In this document: positions 54,215 through 62,380 of the stretch, piece after piece
How positions within the stretch are numbered: position 1 is the stretch's first letter
Layout of the letters: every line of letters starts with the position of its first letter
NCBI GenBank assembly: GCA_020634575.1
Contig: JACKBM010000027.1
Coordinates: 1 to 64,000 of the forward strand
Source of the DNA: Ardenticatenales bacterium
GTDB taxonomy: Bacteria; Chloroflexota; Anaerolineae; Promineifilales; Promineifilaceae
Reading direction: 5' to 3'
Length of the DNA stretch: 64,000 bases
Notes under the pieces: model-generated
The model's input: only the letters and a program-made list of their open reading frames with translations
What the model was told of the DNA's origin: nothing
Database searches by the model: none
Position numbers and translations under genes: made by a program

Positions 54215-55235
54215 CAGCCGGCATGGCACAAACAGTCAGCGCCGTCACTTCATCGTGACGCAACGCCATACAGTTTACGCCCTGTACGACCCCCTCCTTG
54301 GCTGGTATCTCGGCTGCCGCAAAGCGAATGATTTTGCTCTGCTCGGAAATGATGAAGACATCATCGTTCTGGTCAACGGCAACTGCGCCCACCAGCCGGT
54401 CGGTTTTCAGCGCCACCTTGCCACCGGCGCCAGGCGCCTTGTTCTGGCGGAAGCCGGCCATCAGACGGATGGTGCCCTTGCCGTCGGCGCCCAGGAGCAG
54501 CACACCGCCAGACTCACGGGTGGCGGCAATGGCCAGCACCTGATCGCCCTGGTCCACGCGCAGCCCCAGACGACCGCGCCGGCCCCCCAGTTGATGGGCG
54601 CTGAAGCGAATCGCCAATGCCTGTTTGGAGACCACAAACAGGTCGTCACCCTGTTTCAGCCAGCAAGCGGCGACCAACTCGCCACCTTCATTGGGATCGT
54701 GAAAGCCCATCCCCTGCATGAGCGAACTGCCCAGAAAGCTGGCCCGAATGGTGCGTACCCAGCCTCGTTCGCTGGCCAGGGCCACTTCCTCGCCGCCATT
54801 CTCCGGCAGCACGGCGACGATGCGCTCATTATTCAGCATCTTGAGCCGCTCACAGATATCCGTGCCCTTGCCGCGCACATCGGTTGCTGGCAGCTGAGCC
54901 ACCGGCAAGCGATACACCCGGCCCCGATTACTCCAGACCAACAGCGCCGCTGACTCATCGGCGACAACCAGGAAACGGGGCGGATCCTCCGGCGAAGTCT
55001 CCATATCAAACACACCCATGCCGCCGCGCCGTTGCCGGCTGTAGAAATGCCGGGCCGTCCGCTTGGCGACACCCGCAGCGCTGATGGTGATGAGCTGCAT
55101 GGTGGTGGGCGGTTCGCTGGGATCGGGGGCGGCTATGACCGGCCGGTCGGCCACCCCGGCCAGCAGCTGCTCCTCCAGAAACTCAATGTAAGCGATTACA
55201 TCCGGGTCGATATCAGTTAAATCAGGACGTTCCAT
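54207..55235 (-). CDS. Stand-alone GyrA C-terminal (beta-pinwheel) domain protein
   Basis: 342 residues. After a short acidic N-terminus (DIDPDVIAYIEFLEEQLLAG) the rest looks like the six-bladed DNA-wrapping domain of gyrase or topoisomerase IV subunit A. A GyrA-box QRRGGMG lies at 68-74, followed by blades such as LLVWSNRGRVYRLPVAQLP, VALASERGWVRTI and LFVVSKQALAIRFSAHQLGG. The N-terminal breakage-reunion domain with its catalytic Tyr is missing. It could wrap or sense DNA, or join another gyrase. A TAAACT box 8 bases upstream of the ATG and a G-rich minisatellite precede it. Confidence 0.85.
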   Translation of the reverse strand: MERPDLTDIDPDVIAYIEFLEEQLLAGVADRPVIAAPDPSEPPTTMQLITISAAGVAKRTARHFYSRQRRGGMGVFDMETSPEDPPRFLVVADESAALLVWSNRGRVYRLPVAQLPATDVRGKGTDICERLKMLNNERIVAVLPENGGEEVALASERGWVRTIRASFLGSSLMQGMGFHDPNEGGELVAACWLKQGDDLFVVSKQALAIRFSAHQLGGRRGRLGLRVDQGDQVLAIAATRESGGVLLLGADGKGTIRLMAGFRQNKAPGAGGKVALKTDRLVGAVAVDQNDDVFIISEQSKIIRFAAAEIPAKEGVVQGVNCMALRHDEVTALTVCAMPADV

Positions 55236-55243
55236 AGCAGCAC

Positions 55244-55249
55244 AGTTTA
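55244..55249 (-). promoter_or_regulatory. Candidate -10 box of the GyrA-CTD gene
   Basis: TAAACT on the minus strand ends 8 bases before the ATG at 55235, matching the leaderless spacing of other unit heads in the window. The minisatellite begins 34 bases farther upstream, where a -35 region would lie. Confidence 0.4.
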
Positions 55250-55282
55250 ACGGAATTCAGCGCGCTGGCAATGGGTTCGCCA

Positions 55283-55474
55283 ACCTGTCAGGTTGGGGGG
55301 ACCTGTCAGGTTGGGGGGACCTGTCAGGTTGGGGGGACCTGTCAGGTTGGGGACCTGTCAGGTGGGGGGGACCTGTCAGGTTGGGGACCTGTCAGGTTGG
55401 GGGGACCTGTCAGGTTGGGGGGGACCTGTCAGGTTGGGGGACCTGTCAGGTTGGGGGACCTGTCAGGTTGGGGA
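55283..55474. repeat. G-rich minisatellite, 11 units of 16-19 bases
   Basis: Eleven units start with ACCTGTCAGG (at 55283, 55301, 55319, 55337, 55353, 55371, 55387, 55405, 55424, 55441, 55458). Each contains the near-palindrome ACCTGTCAGGT followed by 4-7 G. Unit lengths vary only in the G-run, as expected from slippage. No spacers, so it is not CRISPR. The plus strand offers 11 G-runs and may form G-quadruplexes. It sits in the upstream region of the GyrA-CTD gene. Confidence 0.95.
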
Positions 55475-55537
55475 AACAGGCTGGCGGCGGCCAACCGCCG
55501 CGCTAACCTGACTCGCCGTCTGGCAACAGCGAAGGGC

Positions 55538-55900
55538 TCATTCCGGCCCCCTGCTCTTCCCACGGATCGGGCTGACGTCATCATGGTCCAGCACACGCTG
55601 ACCGCTCCGGTCGATGCGCATGATGAGCCGGCAGGCCGGATCCGGGCAGACAATGCGGGCATCTGTCTCCATCCAATCGGCCGGATGATTCAGCCGTTGC
55701 TTGGCTGGCAACAACGGGATCGCCGCCTGCAGCGCATACAGGCAAAAATCCTGACCGGCCGGTAACGAAACCTTGCCCCCCTTCATAAAAAAGCAGTCGC
55801 CAACCTGCATCGCGCAGGTGCAGTTGCCCTCAATCGCTTCGACAATCACAGTCAAGTCATACAGTTGAAACTGGTCAGCTCGTAATGAATCGTCACTCAT
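55538..55900 (-). CDS. TIGR04076-like small Cys-rich protein
   Basis: 120 residues from the ATG at 55900, which overlaps the LLM gene stop by 8 bases. The pattern LTVIVEAIEGNCTCAMQVGD, then YALQAAIPLLPAKQ and CPDP, fits TIGR04076, small proteins of unknown function with paired cysteines that might bind a metal. Coupling to the LLM oxidoreductase suggests a shared redox role. Confidence 0.7.
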   Translation of the reverse strand: MSDDSLRADQFQLYDLTVIVEAIEGNCTCAMQVGDCFFMKGGKVSLPAGQDFCLYALQAAIPLLPAKQRLNHPADWMETDARIVCPDPACRLIMRIDRSGQRVLDHDDVSPIRGKSRGPE

Positions 55901-56873
55901 GTGTGCCTGTCTCCCGCCGGATAGCCGGCAACACCTTCTCACCCAGCAGCCGCAGCCCCTCCGCCGATGTCAACCCATGCGGCGTGCCAAACTCCAGCCG
56001 GTCCAGCCCGGCTTCATGAAGCCTCAGGGCATGGTCAATGAGTTGGGCCGGCGTACCGGCAAAGGCAAATTGGGCCAGGATTTCGTCGGAAATATCAGCG
56101 GCAGCAGCCTCAAAATCAAACCGATCAGCCGCCGCCTTGATTCTGGCCAGCCGATCCGGTTCGATGGCCACTGTCGGGTCCAGGGACGCAACCACCGGTA
56201 GATACAACGCCACTTCGCGGCGCACCAGCGCGCGTGCCCTGGCGCCATCCTCGGCCACCACGGTCACCGCACCCAACACCACGGCTGGCGGATCAGATAG
56301 CTGCCCTTTAAGCCAGGGCACCACAGCCGGATTGGCGCTGCCGCCCAGTTTTACCTCAGTCACGTACGGCTGTGCCTGCCGGATGGTGCGCAGGCCCCAG
56401 CTGCCCAGCAACATCGGGATCTCTTCCTCCGGCAGCGCCCAGCGCAGGCTGTCGCCGCCAGCCAGCGGAAAATGGTCGCCGGCCAGCGGCCTTTTGTCAC
56501 CACGCAGCAAGTGGCGGACACAGGCGAACGCTTCGATGAGGGCGGCAACCGGCCGGTCCACCTGCACCCCCACATAATCCAGCCACGCCCCGCGCGCCAG
56601 CCCCAGATAACTACGCCCCGGCGCCGCCTCAGCCAGCAGCGCCGCCTGACCGGCAATGTTGATCGGGTGCGAGGTAAAGGGGTTCACCGCCGCCGGCCCC
56701 AGCCTGATCCGCGACGTCGCCTGAGCCATAGCAAAAAGCGCCGGCCAGGCGGGCTGGTACAACATGTCGTTGTACACCGTCACTCCATCAAAGCCATACC
56801 CCTCCACCAACGCCGCCAACGGCCCATACGCCGCCAGCCGCTTATCCGTCTGCAAAGCAATCGTCACCTGCAT
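55893..56873 (-). CDS. LLM-class (luciferase-like, F420- or FMN-dependent) oxidoreductase
   Basis: 326 residues with a TIM-barrel. VTIALQTDKRLAAYGPLAAL and YGFDGVTVYNDMLYQPAWPA open the fold; SRIRLGPAAVNPFTSHP and GRSYLGLARGAWLDYVGV are typical of F420-dependent LLM enzymes. A later DISDEILAQFAFAGTP, then LIDHALRLHEAGLDRLEFGTP, matches the C-terminal family block. Cofactor and substrate are not decided by the sequence. Upstream lies a dispersed palindrome. Confidence 0.88.
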   Translation of the reverse strand: MQVTIALQTDKRLAAYGPLAALVEGYGFDGVTVYNDMLYQPAWPALFAMAQATSRIRLGPAAVNPFTSHPINIAGQAALLAEAAPGRSYLGLARGAWLDYVGVQVDRPVAALIEAFACVRHLLRGDKRPLAGDHFPLAGGDSLRWALPEEEIPMLLGSWGLRTIRQAQPYVTEVKLGGSANPAVVPWLKGQLSDPPAVVLGAVTVVAEDGARARALVRREVALYLPVVASLDPTVAIEPDRLARIKAAADRFDFEAAAADISDEILAQFAFAGTPAQLIDHALRLHEAGLDRLEFGTPHGLTSAEGLRLLGEKVLPAIRRETGTHE

Positions 56874-56887
56874 GAGAAACCTTTTTT

Positions 56888-56962
56888 GCCACAGATTAAC
56901 ACGGATTTGGCAGGATTTTTTTCATTCAAAGAATCCGTGCCAAATCCGTGTTAATCCGTGGC
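56888..56962. repeat. Dispersed intergenic palindrome, copy 2
   Basis: Left arm begins GCCACAGATTAACACGGATT and the right arm ends in its near reverse complement, GTTAATCCGTGGC; a T-run lies near the centre. Same family as 8271-8368. It lies between the phosphoesterase gene end and the LLM gene start, both on the minus strand. Confidence 0.85.
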
Positions 56963-56969
56963 CACTCTT

Positions 56970-57818
56970 CTAAACATCGGTTATGCCAAGTTCCTGGAGG
57001 TAGCGGTTAACAGAGGCGCGCATGCTGATCTCGCCGGCCTGGACCGCCGGTTCGTAAGCCCGGTACCAGCCCGGGATCAACGGTGTGGCCCGGCGGTGCT
57101 CAGCCAGGATCAACCGGGCGAAATCGCCGCTCTCTGCCAAATAACCTGACTCAAAAAACAGCCGGTCAGTCAGGGCGCGATCATAGGCCAGCCGGACAAT
57201 CTCGGCCTGCCATTCATCGTCTCGTAGCGTTAACCGGGCGTAAGCCGAGCGCGGGTCGTCGTCAAACGGCTGCCCCACCGAACCGACGTTGATAACCAGG
57301 GTGCCATCCAACTGGCGCAGCAGCGGCCGGTGGGTGTGGCCGGCCAGGAACACGTCTGGCGCCGGCGCGATTTTCTCACGCAGTTCCTCGTCGCTGGTTT
57401 TGGGGAAGATGCCGTTGCGGTTGCCCAGCATGGAGGCATGGACCAGGCGGAGCTGGGTACCGGCCGGTTCCGCCAACACCAGCTCATCCGGGAAGGCCGC
57501 CAGCGCTGCCGCATACGGCTCAATCCGGGCAAATGTCCAGCGGGCGTGGCCCATCAGTTCATACGGCGGGCCACTTGTGGGCCAATCCCCTGCCTGGTAA
57601 CTCAACACATAATCTTCATGATTGCCGCGAATGACCTGCCACTCTTCCCGGGCCACCATTTCCAATACCCGGGCGACACATTCACCCGGCTGCGGCCCCC
57701 GGTTGATGATATCACCGCCGACCCAGACCAGGTCCGGCCGCCAGCGGGCAATATCCGCCAGCACCACCTCCAGCGCCGCCAGGTTACTGTGAATATCCGC
57801 CATCACGGCAATTTTCAT
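56970..57818 (-). CDS. Calcineurin-like metallophosphoesterase
   Basis: 282 residues from the ATG at 57818 with GGAAGGTGG upstream. The five phosphoesterase motifs are present: MADIHSNLAALE, VWVGGDIINRG, IRGNHEDYV, FLAGHTHRPL and NVGSVGQP. This is the YfcE/MJ0936-like group of soluble phosphodiesterases or phosphatases. The substrate is unknown. Single gene. Confidence 0.92.
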   Translation of the reverse strand: MKIAVMADIHSNLAALEVVLADIARWRPDLVWVGGDIINRGPQPGECVARVLEMVAREEWQVIRGNHEDYVLSYQAGDWPTSGPPYELMGHARWTFARIEPYAAALAAFPDELVLAEPAGTQLRLVHASMLGNRNGIFPKTSDEELREKIAPAPDVFLAGHTHRPLLRQLDGTLVINVGSVGQPFDDDPRSAYARLTLRDDEWQAEIVRLAYDRALTDRLFFESGYLAESGDFARLILAEHRRATPLIPGWYRAYEPAVQAGEISMRASVNRYLQELGITDV

Positions 57819-57926
57819 ACGACCACCTTCCCAAAAGCCGTCTTTATAACACGAGGTGGGAGGACTGCCCATAGCTGAGGCCCGCTTCGTTGGCCTCGAA
57901 CCTGGGCGCGCCAGCGCGCCGGCGGA

Positions 57927-57975
57927 GTGGGCGGCAACCCAACGGGAGAATCACTACCCGTCGGGTTGCGCCCAC
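57927..57975. repeat. Large hairpin upstream of the choline-sulfatase gene
   Basis: Arms 57927-57946 and 57957-57975 pair over about 19 positions with one mismatch and one bulge (loop 10 bases). The 237-base gap between the divergent phosphoesterase and sulfatase genes has no other feature beside GC-rich repeats at 57905-57925. Position about 80 bases before the ATG suits an attenuator or a promoter boundary. Confidence 0.7.
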
Positions 57976-58055
57976 CCCGCCTATGCCCTGCCAGGTTATT
58001 GCCCCCAGCCACAGGTGACTGCATAATCAGATCTGTATTGCTCAAGAGGAACCCC

Positions 58056-59609
58056 ATGCCCAACCCTGACCAATCAGTTTCACAACCTAACATTCTCATG
58101 ATCATGGTCGATCAGCTGGCCGCGCCGGCGCTGGCCTGTTACGGCCACCCATTGACCAAAACGCCTAACCTGGACCGGTTGGCGGCGTCCGGTGTCGTCT
58201 TTGAGAACGCCTATTGCAATAGTCCCCTCTGCTCCCCCTCGCGGGCCAGCATGATGACCGGCCAATTGCCGAGTCAGATAGGTACCTACGACAACGCGGC
58301 TCATTTTTCGGCCGACATCCCCACCCTGGCCCATTACCTGCGCGCCGCCGGCTACCAGACCTGTTTGTCTGGCAAGATGCATTTTGTCGGGCCGGACCAA
58401 CTCCATGGCTTTGAAGAACGGTTGACCACCGACATCTATCCGGCCGATTATGGCTGGACCCCCGACTGGGAACAGCCCGAGGTCCGCCCCAGCTGGTATC
58501 ACAACATGCTCAGCGTCGTCCAGGCCGGCACCTGCGTCAGCAGCAATCAGCTCGATTTTGATGAGGAAGTCGCCTACCACAGCGTCCGCCACCTGAGCCA
58601 GTTGGCCCGCCGCGATGACACGCGCCCCTGGTTCCTGCTGGCCTCCTTCACCCATCCTCACGACCCCTTCGCTATCCCGCAAGCGTATTGGGACCGCTAC
58701 GACCATGCAGCCATCGACATGCCAGCTGTCCCCCAGCTCCCCTACGATGAGTTGGACCCGCACAGCCAGCGGCTGCACCATGTCTGCGCGATGGCCGAAT
58801 ACGAGCAGACGCCTGAGCGCGTCCGCAACGCCCGCCACGCCTATTACGGCGCCATCAGCTACATCGACGACAAGGTCGGCCAGCTCCTGGCGGGGCTGGA
58901 AGCAACGGGTCAGGCGGACAACACCATCATCCTCTTCGTGAGTGACCATGGCGAGATGCTGGGTGAGCGGGGCCTGTGGTACAAGATGTCGTTTTTTGAA
59001 TGGTCGGCGCGCGTGCCCATCATCCTGCATGCGCCAAGGCGCTGGGCGGCCCGGCGGGTGGCAACACCCGTTTCACTGGTCGACATCCTGCCCACGTTGA
59101 GCGAGCTGGCGGGCCACCCGGCCACCGCGCCGGAACTGGCCGGCCAAAGTCTCGTTCCCCTGGCCGAGGGAGCAGCCGAGGAACGGACCGTCTACGGCGA
59201 GATGCTGGCCGAAGGCGCCGTCGCGCCGCTGCTGCTGATCCGGCGGGGCAACTACAAATACATCTACAGCGAACCGGACCCCGAACAGCTCTATGATCTG
59301 GCCAACGATCCCCTGGAAATGGATAACCTGGCCGGGAAGCCCGAATTCCAGACGCTTTGCAGCGAGTTCCGGGCCGAAATGAACCAGAAATGGGCAGTCG
59401 CCGCACTCCATCAGCAGATCCTGGCCAGCCAGCGCCGTCGTCGCCTGGTGGACGCAGCGTTACGCCAGGGTGAGCATTCCCCGTGGGAGTTCCAACCGTT
59501 CGAAGATGCGGCCCAAAAATATATGCGTAATCATATGGACCTGAATGTGCTGGAAAAAACTGCTCGCTTCCCGTCCCCGGACGTGCCACCGCCTGATCAC
59601 CCGCTCTAG
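58056..59609 (+). CDS. betC: Choline-sulfatase-type sulfatase
   Basis: 517 residues from the ATG at 58056 (AAGAGGA 5 bases upstream). The sulfatase start PNILMIMVDQLAAPALACYG is followed by the formylglycine site Cys59 in CSPSR. BetC-specific stretches are near-identical to known enzymes: SGKMHFVGPDQLHGFEERL, TTDIYPADYGWTPDW and the tail PWEFQPFEDAAQKYMRNHMD. It should release choline and sulfate from choline-O-sulfate in the cytoplasm after modification of Cys59 by a formylglycine-generating enzyme or anSME, neither seen here. The aryl/choline preference is inferred. Confidence 0.92.
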   Translation: MPNPDQSVSQPNILMIMVDQLAAPALACYGHPLTKTPNLDRLAASGVVFENAYCNSPLCSPSRASMMTGQLPSQIGTYDNAAHFSADIPTLAHYLRAAGYQTCLSGKMHFVGPDQLHGFEERLTTDIYPADYGWTPDWEQPEVRPSWYHNMLSVVQAGTCVSSNQLDFDEEVAYHSVRHLSQLARRDDTRPWFLLASFTHPHDPFAIPQAYWDRYDHAAIDMPAVPQLPYDELDPHSQRLHHVCAMAEYEQTPERVRNARHAYYGAISYIDDKVGQLLAGLEATGQADNTIILFVSDHGEMLGERGLWYKMSFFEWSARVPIILHAPRRWAARRVATPVSLVDILPTLSELAGHPATAPELAGQSLVPLAEGAAEERTVYGEMLAEGAVAPLLLIRRGNYKYIYSEPDPEQLYDLANDPLEMDNLAGKPEFQTLCSEFRAEMNQKWAVAALHQQILASQRRRRLVDAALRQGEHSPWEFQPFEDAAQKYMRNHMDLNVLEKTARFPSPDVPPPDHPL

Positions 59610-59712
59610 TAGGGAAGCGCAATAAGGATGGTCACGAATGAGCGCAAAGTCTACTCTGGGCATTCGCGCTCATCCGCGACCAATCTTCCCGCTCACGCTG
59701 CTCCAAATCGTT

Positions 59713-59718
59713 TATACT
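59713..59718 (+). promoter_or_regulatory. -10 box of the penicillin-acylase gene, predicted leaderless
   Basis: TATACT ends 6 bases before the ATG at 59725; no Shine-Dalgarno lies before that ATG, which supports it as the start over the longer frame from 59638. Confidence 0.5.
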
Positions 59719-59724
59719 AGGACC

Positions 59725-62154
59725 ATGAAAAACACCTGGAAATTCCTCGGCCCGACGCTGGCAGCCACGGCGGCGGCGCTGGGTGCTGGTTATTATTGGC
59801 TGTTCCGCCGGCCGCTGCCGCAGACCAATGGCACCATCAGCCTGCATGGGCTGGACCGGCCGGTCACCATCTACCGCGACGCCTGGGGCATCCCCCACAT
59901 CTACGCCGACAACATTCCCGACCTTTACTTCGCCCAGGGCTACGTCCACGCTCAGGACCGGCTCTGGCAAATGGACTTTTACCGCCGCCTGGCCGCCGGC
60001 CGCCTGGCCGAAATCCTTGGCCCGCGCGCCCTCGACCTCGACCGTTGGGTACGGACTCTCAGCCTGCGCCACGTCGCTGAGCAGGAAGTGCGCATGCTCA
60101 GCGACGAGACCCACAATCAGCTGGCTGCCTATGCCGCCGGCGTCAACGCCCGCATCGCGCAGGGGCGCCGGCCGGCTGAGTGCAAAATTCTGGGCTACAT
60201 TCCCGAACCCTGGCAAGCAGCCGACACCGTAGCCTGGAGCAAGATGATGGCCTGGAATCTCTCCGTCAACTGGGAGACGGAGCTGTTGCGGGCCCAGCTC
60301 ATCGCCCGGCTCGGCCCGGAATTGGCGGCTGAGCTGGAACCGGGCCAATTTGACCGTTGGCCAACGGCGATACCGGCCGGTACCGACTTCAGCCACCTCG
60401 GTCAGGCCGCCCTCGACAAGGCCGAATCGGCCCGCCGCTGGCTGGGGCCGTCGCCTCACCAGGGGCTCGGCAGCAACAATTGGGCCGTCGCCCCCGAACG
60501 CACCGTCAGCGGCGACGCCATCTTCGCCAATGACATGCACCTGGGCATGAACGCCCCCGGCATCTGGTATGAAAACCACCTGGTTGCGCCCGATTACCAG
60601 GTCACCGGCGTCACCTTCCCCGGCCAGCCCGGCATCATCTCCGGTCACAACGGCCGCGTCGCCTGGGGCTACACCAACGGCTTTTCCGATGTGCAGGACC
60701 TCTACCTCGAGGATCTGCGCCAGGTTGGCGAGAAACAGTTTCAATACCGGTTCAAGGATGAATGGCTGGATGCTGCCTGCCGCGAAGAATGGATTCGCGT
60801 CAAGGGCGCCGACCCGGTCCGTGAGCTGGTCGTCGCCACCCACCACGGCCCCATCATCAACAAGCTCGTGAGCAATGAACTTCAGCGCGAGCCGTTCCAT
60901 GACCAGCCCCTGGCGCTGCAATGGACGGCGCTAACGCCGGACCCGGCCATGCAGGAAACCTTGCTGGCAATGAACAGTGCTCGCAGCTGCGCCGCCATGT
61001 ATGAAGCGCTGCGCGGCTGGGTTGTGCCGACACAAAACGTTGTCTACGCCGACGTCGAAGGCAACATCGCCCACACCCACGCCGGCCGCATCCCGGTGCG
61101 TGACGGTGAACCGGCCCTGGTGCCGGTGCCCGGCTGGGCAGGTGAGCATGAATGGATCGGCTACATCCCCTTTGACGAGCTGCCCCATCAGCACAACCCG
61201 GAGAGCGGCTTCATCGGCACCGCCAACAACGCCGTCGCCGATGAGTATTACCCCTATTTTGTCAGTAAGGATTTCTCAACAGGCGACCGGGCCCAGCGTA
61301 TTGCCGCCTGGCTAACAGGCCCCTACAAAGTCGATCTGATCACGATGCAGCAGATGCAGTATGACACCGTCTCCCAGACTGCGCTTGAGGTGGCGGCCCG
61401 GCTGGCAGTCCTGCCCACGGCAGACCCGTTTATCGGCTCGCTGCTGGCGGAGATGACCCTGTGGGATGGGGATTTACGCAAAGAAAGCCGGCCCGCGGCG
61501 GTCTACGAGGTGTTTATGCACCAGATGGCCCGTCTCGTCCTGGCGCCGAAGCTGGGCGACCTGCTGGACCGGGCCATGGGCCAGGGACCAACCCCGATTC
61601 TGGCCTCAGATACGCTGTTCTCGGCCCGGGTGCGTGAATGGTTGGAGAATTTACTGGATAAGCCAGAATCGGTCTGGTTTGATCTGGGCCATGGCGAGAA
61701 ACGGGATGATTGTATGCGGCTGGCCATGCAGGCGACGGTTGCGTATTTGCGCCAGGAGTTGGGCGAGGATCCGGCCGGTTGGCAATGGGGCGCCCTGCAC
61801 AAGCTCCATTTTGCCCATTCCCTGGGCACCCAACCGCCGCTCGACCGCATCTTCAACCGCGGCCCCTATCCCTATCCCGGCGACGCGACCACCCTACACG
61901 CATCCGGCGGCAGTTCCAGCGACCTGCGCGCGACCGGCCGGATCTCAGCGCCTTTCCGCTTCATCGTCGATATGGGGCGGGTCGAGCGGGCCTGGGGCCA
62001 GCTCGTGCCTGGCCAATCCGGCCACCCGGCCAGCCGCCACTACGCCGACCAGATCAAGGACCACCTCACCGGCTTCTACCACCCGATGTGGTTCACCCTG
62101 GCCGACGTCGAGAGCAACGCCGTCGACATCCTGCAGCTACAACCCCGCTTTTAG
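59725..62154 (+). CDS. Penicillin acylase family (Ntn) amidohydrolase
   Basis: 809 residues, a typical precursor length. An N-terminal signal or anchor (8-27) is followed by the alpha part (VTIYRDAWGIPHIYADN, then YFAQGYVHAQDRLWQMDFYR), a spacer, then the beta chain beginning at Ser250 in QGLGSNNWAVAP, the autocatalytic and nucleophilic residue. FANDMHLGMNAPGIWYENHL and PGIISGHNGRVAWGYTN complete the active site. Natural members cleave amides or acyl-homoserine lactones; the substrate here is unknown. The preceding choline-sulfatase is 115 bases upstream. Confidence 0.93.
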   Translation: MKNTWKFLGPTLAATAAALGAGYYWLFRRPLPQTNGTISLHGLDRPVTIYRDAWGIPHIYADNIPDLYFAQGYVHAQDRLWQMDFYRRLAAGRLAEILGPRALDLDRWVRTLSLRHVAEQEVRMLSDETHNQLAAYAAGVNARIAQGRRPAECKILGYIPEPWQAADTVAWSKMMAWNLSVNWETELLRAQLIARLGPELAAELEPGQFDRWPTAIPAGTDFSHLGQAALDKAESARRWLGPSPHQGLGSNNWAVAPERTVSGDAIFANDMHLGMNAPGIWYENHLVAPDYQVTGVTFPGQPGIISGHNGRVAWGYTNGFSDVQDLYLEDLRQVGEKQFQYRFKDEWLDAACREEWIRVKGADPVRELVVATHHGPIINKLVSNELQREPFHDQPLALQWTALTPDPAMQETLLAMNSARSCAAMYEALRGWVVPTQNVVYADVEGNIAHTHAGRIPVRDGEPALVPVPGWAGEHEWIGYIPFDELPHQHNPESGFIGTANNAVADEYYPYFVSKDFSTGDRAQRIAAWLTGPYKVDLITMQQMQYDTVSQTALEVAARLAVLPTADPFIGSLLAEMTLWDGDLRKESRPAAVYEVFMHQMARLVLAPKLGDLLDRAMGQGPTPILASDTLFSARVREWLENLLDKPESVWFDLGHGEKRDDCMRLAMQATVAYLRQELGEDPAGWQWGALHKLHFAHSLGTQPPLDRIFNRGPYPYPGDATTLHASGGSSSDLRATGRISAPFRFIVDMGRVERAWGQLVPGQSGHPASRHYADQIKDHLTGFYHPMWFTLADVESNAVDILQLQPRF

Positions 62155-62161
62155 AAATCAA

Positions 62162-62191
62162 AAAGGGCGCAGCCAATTGGCCGCGCCCTTT
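62162..62191 (+). terminator. Hairpin terminator after the penicillin-acylase gene
   Basis: AAAGGGCGC pairs with GCGCCCTTT; the loop itself is GCCAATTGGC, so the stem can extend. T/C-rich sequence follows, 7 bases after the stop. Confidence 0.75.
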
Positions 62192-62254
62192 CCTTCTTCT
62201 CTTCCTCATAAAAACGGTCGTTAGGAAAACCGAGAAAGCTTTTCGGAATTCTTT

Positions 62255-62350
62255 AGCCGCAGATGCCGCAGATTTACACAGATTTTTTTCTCTAATCAAT
62301 CCCAAAAATCTGCGGCAACTTGTGCTGAGCACAGCGAAGTATCTGCGGCA
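62255..62350. repeat. Dispersed intergenic palindrome, diverged copy 3
   Basis: GCCGCAGATTTACACAGATT-like left arm (62256-62287) and right-arm pieces AAAATCTGCGGC and ATCTGCGGC form an imperfect palindrome with a central T-run. It lies between the converging penicillin-acylase and LysM genes. Confidence 0.65.
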
Positions 62351-62380
62351 AACTTTCTTTGAAAGCTTGTTGCGGTTTAC

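Noticed and set aside
55283..55474. CRISPR array
   Set aside because: Units are 16-19 bases with no unique spacers and no cas genes in the window.
55271..55765. Plus-strand frames coding repeated Cys-Gln-Val-Gly
   Set aside because: The coding look comes only from the 16-19-base minisatellite; frames shift with the G-run lengths.
59632..60921. 429-codon minus-strand frame inside the penicillin-acylase gene
   Set aside because: Antisense shadow of a gene with a clear Ntn active site.
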